DNA of 64,000 nucleotides from Tenebrio molitor (lineage: Eukaryota > Arthropoda > Insecta > Coleoptera > Tenebrionidae): contig NC_091046.1 in the NCBI RefSeq assembly GCF_963966145.1, forward strand, positions 46,438,001 through 46,502,000. The letters run 5' to 3'. Below are positions 55,069-64,000 of the stretch, in pieces. Positions within the stretch are counted from its first letter, which is position 1; each line of letters opens with the position of its first letter. The notes beneath the pieces are model-generated. The model worked only from the letters and a program-made list of their open reading frames with translations. It was not told the origin of the DNA and did not search any database. The position numbers and the translations under genes are program-made.

Positions 55069-58000
55069 TAATTAATGTATCAATTATTAATTGTCCCGCT
55101 GCTTCTTCGCTTAATTTATCTTGGTGAGATGGGTGGATAATAAGCAGGTTCCATTAAATTAATGACTGGTTTAATCGTAAAAACTCAATAATGTTCCCTA
55201 TTTTGGAGAAAACTATTTCTCGTGGCCGCCTCATCAGAAAAAGAGAACAAAAGAGTTGTTAATTAATGAAAATTATAATTGAAGGCTACAAATGACGAGA
55301 GACGAAGTAATTAATTAATAATAATTTTAATTTTTTTTCAAGTTTATTTCAGTATGTTTAGGCAACAAGTCAAGGACACACATAATTGTGAGAGAGAGTA
55401 ATGTAGAAAGTATTAAAGTAATTCGGTGGAAGAGGAAAGTAAAGATATTCTGTTTATTTACTAATATGTTTATTTTAGGTTTAAATTTTTTTTTAACAAC
55501 GCAAGAGCAAAATTTCTTGGTGGGAGAAATTCAAGTTGGTGTAATTTAAATAAAGCACTAATCATTGCAACTGCATAAAACAGTCAAAAAATGAACCTGG
55601 GCAGACAAGAAATGCACGTGGAAAAATTATAATCACACATGTTAAAGAAGTGCAATACATTGAGAAAAAGGAAATTGGGGGACACACTGGAAAGTTATTT
55701 CATTGTTGTGATTCATCGTCTCAATGGAAAGTGAATCGAAAAGAAACAAATTTTCTTGTGGCGCTAGTCCAAAAAGTTTTAATAAAAATGTTGGATGCGA
55801 CGATAGCAATTTTAAATCAGTTATTTCTTAGCTTCGATCAGTTGAATGATGTGCACTGTGTATTTTGGAAACATTTTTTGTTGTAAATTGTAGAGAACAA
55901 AATGTCAAGAACTATATACTACACTACCTGCAAATATTAATTAATTCAGATTACAAATAATTAATTGGTAAAATTACTCATGTATATGGAAATACATGTC
56001 AGTGAAATGTGTGCTGCACTTCAGTTGTTTTCTTTTTTTTATCTATTTTACCAGACTGGAGAATATCGTTTTTTTTTTTAATTAAAGCTGTGTATTTAGT
56101 ATTTAAAAAATAAAATTAAACTCCTAATATTTAATTACCGTTTGATCTAGATCAAATATAGAATAGCTGCTGCAGCGTCTAGATCTATTTGCAACGAATT
56201 CAATGGTGAAAATTGTATTAATTTTCTTCAGTAAATGTAAAAATATGTCCGTTGCCTTTTGTATTAAATCAAATTTTTAAAAAGCGCTTAATAAAGCCTC
56301 TAACAGTAGTCGAGAAAAGTGTATTTTTATATTTTGTAAAAATGGTGGAGGCGCCGGGATTTTTAAAATGTGATAATTATGATATCTGCATTGTCACTTC
56401 ATGTGAGCAAATATAAAATAGTTATTTATGCAACAAGTGAGTAAAGTAATAGTTTTTTTTACGAGAAACAAAATTTGCCCCACGAGCGCAGTGAGTGCGC
56501 AAATTCGCCGAGTAAAAAAAAGATACCTTACTAACGAGTTGCATACAACATTTTTTTGGCGCCCGTAAGTTTAGATAACAATTTTTTCGACACTCAAAAT
56601 TTGAAAATTTTCTCCTGTGTGAACCCGTGGACCTTTAAAACGCTTGTTTTACTCGCGATTTAAATTGGCCCACTCATGCCAAAAAAACCCCAATTTACAT
56701 ACGAACTCGTTAAAAAACTCCTAATTATGAATGAAAAATTTCATAATTGCGTTAAAAAATGACACGCTAGGGAACTTTTTTTAACGCTTCGTGACCGATT
56801 CAAAAATCACATATTTTATGAACGCAAACGAATGAAAAAACTTGCACTTTTTTTGACGGGCGTTAAAAAACGTTGTTTTATAGACCTAATTGTGATTCAG
56901 TGCAATCATAGTAATCATTTATCACAAATCGGTGCAGATTGAAACTTTTCTGAAATTGTTATTCAGTGAATTTTTTCATGGGCGATTATATTACAAGAAT
57001 TTTTGGGCATTCTTAGGCAATTGGGTTTTTTCTTGCCATTGGCTAAAACATTTTTTCACAAAAATTCGAGCATTGCAGATTTATATTAATTTTACAAAAA
57101 ATTATCCTCTCAAATAATTACTTGACGTGCGATTTTCTTGTACAATCTCCCACGTGCGTGTGGATCAGTTTCCATAAATTTTTCCTCATTTTTCAATCAT
57201 ACGTTGTTCTTGTTCGTAAATAAAGTACTACTCTGCGGCTCGTGCTTATTTGCATAACAACAAAAGCATTCGTAAGCTCGCAAAAATTTTCCGAAGTCAT
57301 TTACTTCTTACTCCATGTGTATAGTGCCCACAATTTGAAGTAGAATCTTTGGCTATTGAAGTCATTGCAGTCATTGCCTCAGTTGTTCTTAAAAAATCTT
57401 TACGTTTCGTTTTCTTGTTGTGCCTTTAACCGGTGCATTCTAAATAAAATAAACAAACCCTTTTTGATTTTAGTTTCTTTTTACATTTTTATCTGTTGTC
57501 TGAAGCAACGCTCTTTACTTCTTTTTGTTGTCCCAACCATTTAATAAACTCTTACTATTTTTTTGTCCCATTTAGTCGATTTCCTATACCTTCGATTTTT
57601 CTTTTTTACTCAACTTTTTCATTTCTTACCTGCCTGACAATCAAGCCTTCCATTTGTCGCCACATTACATTCACGCTTTTCACAAAACTAGAACCACCCA
57701 AATACCTTCCTCTGTTTTTGTCCATCTCTTCGCTTCACTTGCTCCTTCACCCAATTCTGACTGACAACCGTACCTTTGCTTCTTTTTCAATCCCCAAATC
57801 CGGCAAACCGACCCATTACGCAACTCTCCTCTCCTTACTGTCCAATCCGCAGCGCTTTATTTTTTACCGCTCTTCTTTTTCTTGCGCGCCGATCCCGACC
57901 AAGACGTCTCACAATTAAAAGTTATTTGGTCATATTTTAAACATTTACTGTCAGCATTATTAGGATAAAACAATATGACCGCGAGTCTGAAATCTGCATT

Positions 58001-58768
58001 TAAATATTTTATAGAAATAGAAAGGAGGAAGTGTTACGAATACTTTTAAATATAAATAAGGATTTATTACGTTCCGTTTGGGTCAAATTTAAAAACTGTA
58101 TTTGTTAGATCTAATTGTAACGAATCGAATGCAAAACAGTTCTCGACGTTATCCTTAATAACAGTGAAGGAATAGTTATTTACATTACATATGCGGTAGG
58201 CTACATTTTACAGCGAGAGGTTTTTAGATTGAAACGCGATCGCGCAGCCGGAGTGTTTTAACAAAAACCGAGCGATGTAAAATGCCTACCGCATTAATAA
58301 TGTATTAATCTTTTTGGCCGACAACCCATTACTTGTTTTCTCAAATTCGAATTTGTTGTAACCAAAATTTTTGCAACCTGTCAAAGACTGACATTTAATT
58401 AATGAAATGCCAGAAAGTTATCTATTATACCGATAACTGACACACTTGCGATTTACACTACAAGATGGCGCCATCAGACTTTAGAAGAAAACAATGAATT
58501 TCTGTTTATTTTTGAAAACTGAGCGGATTAATGGTAACGGTATCTTTACTTGTGATGCACTAAACATTTTTTTGGAGGTTCCAGAAAGCTTAAAATTTTC
58601 TTGTTATTTTACAGACTCCGTGCGGTAAAATGACAAAAAATGCATTTTTATATTTGGTGAAAATGGTGGAGGCGCAGGAATTATTTTAAATTAAAATAGC
58701 AATAATTCCGTTATTCATCGAATGCGATAAACTGTATCTCCAGTACTAAATAATAGTAAATAATATTA
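55069..58768. repeat. Right duplication copy, non-coding
   Basis: Aligns with 46,311-49,745. It includes repeat R (56,430-56,880), the pyrimidine-rich segment (57,150-57,920), the GCGGTAGGC insertion (58,190-58,640) and core motifs at 56,341 and 58,662. It stops at TAATATTATA where the 4-kb element begins. Confidence 0.6.
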
Positions 58769-59010
58769 TACAGTGAGTTTTTTTTAAGACTGGCCATAGG
58801 GTTTACATGCTAATTTTTCAACCCCCTGTTAACTTTTGTTCCGACGAAAATATTCAAACCATTTTTGGAACAAAGTTGGAAGATTTTTTTAAACTATCGG
58901 ATAGATTACAATTCAATATTCCAAACTGTCGAAAAAGTTGTGAAAAAAATATTTTTAGCGCGCCGAAAGCGTCCAAAAGTGGAGATCGTCAGGTGCTGGT
59001 TGAGCATGAC

Positions 59011-61228
59011 TAGAGAGCGGATTTCTAGTTTTTATGCTTTTTGTGGGGGTTATAAGTAGCTCAATACTTTTTGAGATGTGTAACAGACTTAAAATTTTGA
59101 GTCATTTGAGCCCTATTTTGTTATGCTTTTTTTGCTTTTTTTGCAGTTTTATGCATATTAAAATGTATATGCTTATTTACTGCCTTTTTCCTTATTTATA
59201 GGTATTTTTTCATTCTTTACTTATTAGAATTTTTATTGTTTTAACACGGAAAACATTCCGTTGCCGCAAGAAATGAAAAAAATTAATTTCTCGTTTGTCG
59301 TTGATGAAATGTGGTGGCAGCCAGGTTTATAGGAACTCATCTCTCACTTTGTTGTTGCGAAAAACCGGTTTAACACGATAACACTAGGCGAATTATTTGC
59401 TCCATATTTACCGATTCCCTCGTATTCCTTCTTAGAGTGCAGGTCATTGTTTCATTTCATTTAAAATTTAATTCAAAAATGCCAAAACCAAAATCTACGC
59501 CTGATGAGTGGATAAAAAATTTTCCAGAATTTATAATTGAAAATAATAAAATATTTTGTCGAGTTTGCGTTAAAACCGTAAGTATTTTTTGTGTAGTTAC
59601 CTAATTCTCTAGTATTCAGAAAATATTATTTTAGATTCAAAGCGAAAAAAAATATAATGTTATTCAACATATGAAAAGCAACACTCATGTTGAACGAAGA
59701 AAAAAATTCGAGATTTCAAAATTTAAACAACAAACTCTACAAGAATCTGTTGCAAGCACATCACGGCAAAACGAACAATTTCAGTTTAACTTCGACTTAT
59801 GTAGGATGATGGTTCAGTCCAATATACCATTCAAAAAGTTAGATAAAGGCCCATTTCAACAGTTTCTACAAACCCATTGCAATAGACACGTTCCGGCTGA
59901 GAGCACTCTTCGTAAAAATTATTTAGAGCCAGTATTTCGAGAAGTGTGTAACAAAATTAAACAACGCATCGGAAGTAACTACATGTGGTTTGCAGTCGAT
60001 GAAACAACAGACAGTTGTGGAAGGTACGTGGCAAGTTTAATTCTCGGTATTTTAAAGGAAGATATTCCTACTAAAGGATATGTTGTCAGTTGCAAAGAAT
60101 TGTCCAAAACAAACAGTAATTCGATTACCAGATTTGTTAATGAAAGTCTTACGTCTTTTTTTCTTCCAAATGCCGTACCAACGGACAAAATTTTGCTAAT
60201 GATTTCGGATGCCGCTGCATACATGATTAAAGCTGGAACAAACTTAAAAATATTTTACGAAAAATTAATTCACTGTACATGTGTTGCGCACGGACTAAAC
60301 AGAATAGCTGAAACTATACGATTAGAATTTCCTGTGGTAAATAAGTTAATTTCAAATGGTAAAAAAATTTTTGTTAAAGCCCCACTAAGAGTGCAATATT
60401 TTAAGGAAACATTTCCAACCATACCTTTACCACCAGAACCAATTTTGACCAGATGGGGAACTTGGTTAGAGGCCGCATTTTATTATAGTCAATATATTAA
60501 TCAATTTGAAGAAGTAGTTACCGAATTTGTCGACGCTCCGTCGCAGTCAATAAGAAACTGCATAGATATTTTCAAAAATAAAGAGTTGCGACAGAATTTA
60601 GCTTTTCTAAAAAGTAATTATGAATTTGTATGTGAGACTATAACAAAACTAGAAAAACAAGGTGTTCCATTGGTTGACTCAGTGAATATGGTTCAAAAAT
60701 TTAAAGAAGAAACTAACTCTGTGAGAGGAGCAGTTGGGCGTGTCGTATCTGAGAAACTCGACAATGTTTTAAACAAAAACACAGGTTTTGGTATTTTGTG
60801 TGACATAGCGCGAGTTTTACAAGGCGAATATGTGGAAAACTTAAACATCGATTCTACAATTATCCCCAAATTCAAATTTGCGCCAACTACAAGTGTAGAT
60901 GTGGAGCGCAGTTTCTCCAACTTTAAAAATATATTGAATGATCGACGAAGAAATCTTACAATTAATCATTTAGAACAACTCCTTATCATTCATTGTTTCA
61001 AAGAAGAAGATTGAAGTTCAAGTAGTGTTTTCTAACCATAAGGAGTTGTTTTTTGTTGTATAAGCAATACAAAAATGTTATATTTTCATTTTTAGGAATT
61101 GTGTTTTATTATCTTGTTTTTATGCTTTTTAATGCTTTTTTGTTTAAAATAAAACTTTTTTATTCAGTATGTTATGCTTATTTAAGCGCTTAATTTTTAT
61201 TTTTTTGTGCATATAAATCCGCTCTCTA
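59011..61228 (+). mobile_element. Complete hAT transposon, 2218 bases
   Basis: Inverted ends TAGAGAGCGGATTT and AAATCCGCTCTCTA bound the element. AGCATGAC is duplicated at 59,003-59,010 and 61,229-61,236, the 8-base target duplication expected of hAT elements. Subterminal TATGCTTTTT words repeat at both sides. It contains an uninterrupted two-exon transposase. Insertion split an arm of the surrounding element, so it is younger than that element. Confidence 0.9.
59479..61014 (+). CDS. hAT-family transposase, BED finger, two exons
   Basis: DNA transposase acting on the ends of its own element in the nucleus. Exon 1 is 59,479-59,577 and exon 2 59,635-61,014, joined in phase 0 across a 57-base intron with GTAAGT and TTTTAG. 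The product is 492 residues. Residues 27-51 form a BED-type zinc finger (C27xxC30, H45x5H51). A probable catalytic triad is D155 (FAVDETTD), D225 (MISDAAAY) and E457 (VDVERSFS), with CTCVAHGLNRI at about 247-257 and TRWGTWLEAA typical of hAT enzymes. The C-terminal NDRRRNLTINHLEQ is the dimerisation region. It resembles the CGBP/DUF659-type branch. The frame is fully open and splice sites are intact, so it may be functional or only recently silenced. Confidence 0.88.
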
Positions 61229-62772
61229 AGCATGACCAACTTCATTCATATCCGCTTCGCTTCTATATGGCCGTTTCAATTTTGAATTTTACATGCAATC
61301 AAATGTTCCCATTTGATGGACATCTACTAGCGACATCTCCTCAACAAACAACCAAACTACAAATGAATTTGACATTAACGTCAATTAATTAACGTCAAGG
61401 TCAATGGCCTCATTTTTATGTTATTACTGGTTATTACTGTTATCAGCCCATTAAAAAAAAAACAGGAAGACGAAAATGTTGGGTTTAATTTAACTAGATG
61501 ACAACACCCCTGACAACACAAACAAAACACATTTTTAAAGGTAAGAGCACTATTTATAACTTCAAAACTTTTCAGCTCAGTGGTTTACTGTTCAAGCTTA
61601 GTCTTCAAAGAATCCGTTTATTCTACACAAATATTACTAAGGATTGGTTTCGCAGCCGTTTTAATAATAACATTGCATACTGCAGCTTTGTGGTCTGCAC
61701 AGGAAAACGCTGAATTTTGAAGGAGGTGATCATACAGCAAGTCATGCAAATGAATACATGGTTTCTCATATTGTAGAAATGGTACCTAACAGTTTTTGTA
61801 CTATATTTACAATTCTCAATAATGCCTACAAATGAATCACTGGAATACAGCAAATGACTCTGATTTTGAAGGGCTATTAATCTTAATAAAGATCCTAGTA
61901 TGATGGTGGATAAAAGTGACATAAAAGATCACTTTGACAAATATGTATTGTATATGTATTGGTTTTCAGGGAAGAAGCAGGTTCATTTTCATCTGGGGAC
62001 TGGGTCAGGATATGAATTCGTACAAACAACAACAGGGTTCTAAAATAACTAAAGAAAACATTTTGCATGTTGTATATTTTGGATCTGAATTCTTACAAAT
62101 AGGAATGGGACAGCATCTTTAGTGAGTGTCACTTTTTTTGAAGATGATCTGTAATTTTGTTGAGATCTATAATACCATTTAATAAACTACCTACCTTCTA
62201 TAAGAAATTTTATTATTCAAAAAATACTACAAGATCTTTTAAGAGACTTTAACCATTTGTTTCTCTGATCGGGATCGCTTGGAAATTGGAAAAAAGGCTT
62301 CAAATTTCCACAAATAAAACACTTTCTGCCCATTTTGTTAAAAAAACAACTAAATAGTCCCAAATTTATTTAAACTTTAGAATGAATAAGTTGTCAACTT
62401 GACGGAAGATGGCGACACATGATGCACGTTTCATGGACTACTTTGCGGGAACAAATTTTTGCTAAATTGAGACGGCCATATAGAAGCGAAGCGAATATGA
62501 ATGAAGTTGGTCATGGGTTGAGCCGACAATGGCGCTAATCTGGCGGTCGCTCGACGTACTATTATTTCGGCGCCCTAAAAAAAATTTTTTGCAGCTTTTT
62601 CGACAGTTTGGAATATTAAATTGTAACCTATCCGATAGTTTAAAAAATCTTCCAACTTTGTTCCAAAAATGGTGTGAATATTTTTATCGGAACAAAAGTT
62701 AACTGGGGGTTGAAAAATTAGCATGTAAAACCCTATGGCCAGTCTTAAAAAAAACTCACTGTATGTAATACA

Positions 62773-63181
62773 TACCGGGACATTTTTTTAATACTGAACA
62801 TAGCCCATACTTATTCCCTATGTTCAGTTTTAAAAAGCACAGGTCAATGCATGTATGTAATTACGTAACCAAGGTAACGAAAATAAGTACTTGACAGTTT
62901 AATAAAATGGTCAAGTTGTTTGACGAAAAAAGTACACATAATGCACTTATTTCATGCTAATAAGATCATTAGAAATGTGCGTAACATTTCCAATACAACA
63001 CATGATAGACCAATTTCATCAATTGGAACAAATTTTAACATTATTGCAAAATTTCGACCATTTTTGTAGATCGTGTATAATTGGTTGCATAGCAACTCAC
63101 AATTCATTGATCTGTGTTTTTTAAAATTGAACATAGGGAATTAGTATGGACTATGTTCAGTGTTAAAAAAATGTCCCGGTA
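62773..63181. mobile_element. 409-base MITE, CCGGGACATTTTTTTAA ends
   Basis: TACCGGGACATTTTTTTAAT and TTAAAAAAATGTCCCGGTA are the ends. Inner arms ACTGAACATAGCCCATACTT and TATGGACTATGTTCAGTG mirror each other. TA flanks. The 12 bases that separate it from the 4-kb element belong to the host segment or to filler DNA. Confidence 0.8.
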
Positions 63182-63577
63182 TAATAAAAAGAATAAGACT
63201 GCATTTTTAATTTTCGCAAAATTGGTGGAGGTGCCAGGTATTTTTTTAACATAACCATTATTATTATTTCTTTACTGCATATAAGGAAGCTAATCTGAAA
63301 AGTGTGTTTCATAGACTGAAGTGTGATGAATCTAGTGCAAAGAACTCCATGAAGGTAGCGCCAATAGCCGAATTACGAGAAGCGTCTATAAGTTTCGAAA
63401 AATGAGTGGATCGCCGGGTTTTTTTTTAGATAGTTATTTTTATTTATGTGACGCACTTAGTAAATTAAAGTTTACAGGTGAGCTGGAAGTTGTGGGACGA
63501 ACGACCAAGGAGCGAGTCTCCATAATCCAGTGAGCCCAGTAAAAATGAATTGCTAAGCGAGTTGCATACAAACTTTT
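63182..63577. repeat. Continuation of right duplication copy
   Basis: Matches 49,738-50,130 closely, including the core motifs at 63,221 and about 63,400 and the phrase GGACGAACGACCAAGGAGCG. Homology ends at GTTGCATACAAAC, where the next MITE starts. Confidence 0.6.
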
Positions 63578-63580
63578 TTC

Positions 63581-63858
63581 TATAATTGATTCAAAAAATT
63601 GAAATTCACGCATAGTTATCTGTGCATGAAGTGGGTCATTTTCCTACGTGTCTTTTTTTTTACATTGTTAGTAAGATCGAAACCATAGAAACCATACAAA
63701 ACAGTGTGTGAAATGCAATTTCACGCATACGACTATTTCTGTTTTTCATTTCACGCACTGTTTTTTATTAGTTACCTAGCAACATGGTCACTGCATTGAA
63801 ACTTCAGAGTTCCTTAAAAAATTTGAATTTTTAATTTCAATTTTTTGAATCAATTATA
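63581..63858. mobile_element. 278-base MITE
   Basis: TATAATTGATTCAAAAAATT and AATTTTTTGAATCAATTATA are perfect inverted ends. GTGTGAAATGCAATTTCACG and TTTCACGCACTG lie within. No coding capacity. Confidence 0.75.
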
Positions 63859-63879
63859 GAAAAAATATTGTTTATATTT

Positions 63880-63995
63880 CGTGCGCGAAGGTGTTTTTGT
63901 GCATTCAAAGGCTTATACTGCCTCGACCTTCGTCTCGGCGTAAAAGACCTTTTCATGCACAAAAAACACTCTCTTCGCGCACTTAATATAAAAAT
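63880..63995. repeat. Hairpin repeat, diverged copy 4
   Basis: GTGCGCGAAGGTGTTTTTGT and CACAAAAAACACTCTCTTCG mirror each other around CTCGACCTTCGTCTCGG. Same design as 25,757-25,872 with different outer sequence. Confidence 0.5.
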
Positions 63996-64000
63996 AACTA

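Larger units (their letters stand above)
58769..62763. mobile_element. Element with about 290-base inverted ends, hosting a nested hAT
   Basis: The left end is TACAGTGAGTTTTTTTTAAG and the right end CTTAAAAAAAACTCACTGTA. The arms remain complementary through GACTGGCCATAGGGTTTACA, the CAACTTTGTTCC block and, beyond the nested insertion, ATATCCGCTTCGCTTCTATA. Without the nested element it is about 1.77 kb. The region 61,290-62,470 has only short frames (61,623-61,922 and 61,934-62,122), with no transposase signature that I recognise. TA at both ends. Confidence 0.7.

Overview
The window looks like nuclear DNA of an insect, most likely a flour beetle (Tribolium or a close relative). It is AT-rich, full of short inverted-repeat transposons beginning TACAGGGTG, and holds a large tandem array of odorant receptor (7tm_6) genes. 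The species is inferred from the receptor style (FDW...LVGLWP near the start, GAQCDxLCDNL, HHKKILR, YCWFGNE) and from the 48-62 base introns. No searches were run.

Twelve receptor genes with all of exons 1-3, plus the 5' end of one more, lie on the minus strand. I label them OR-1 to OR-13 from left to right; OR-1 is the fragment. Each has a long exon 1 of about 237-246 codons carrying TM1-TM4. Exon 2 is exactly 100 bases (TM5) and exon 3 exactly 105 bases (TM6, ending at the NExEIK position). A conserved GT donor follows exon 3, but I could not find the usual terminal exon of about 65 codons encoding TM7 for any gene. Three receptor pseudogene fragments lie among the genes at 46.1, 50.7 and 54.8 kb.

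From 0 to 35 kb the genes are 3-5 kb apart and have recognisable shared upstream blocks. The gaps hold palindromic MITEs, a dispersed repeat ('repeat A') and a mariner fragment. From 35 to 43 kb there is a 175-base tandem array, an internally deleted hAT element that keeps a BED-finger exon, and OR-11. From 43 to 63.6 kb there is a tandem segmental duplication carrying OR-12 and OR-13 (about 95% identical over exon 1), two copies of the same receptor pseudogene, and many copies of a GC-rich core, AATGGTGGAGGCGCCGGG.

The right copy of the duplication is split by a 4-kb inverted-repeat element. Inside that element sits a complete-looking hAT transposon with an 8-base target duplication and an intact two-exon transposase of 492 codons, the only non-receptor gene I can support.

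The receptors would be ligand-binding subunits that pair with the co-receptor Orco in sensory neurons. Nothing here resembles Orco.
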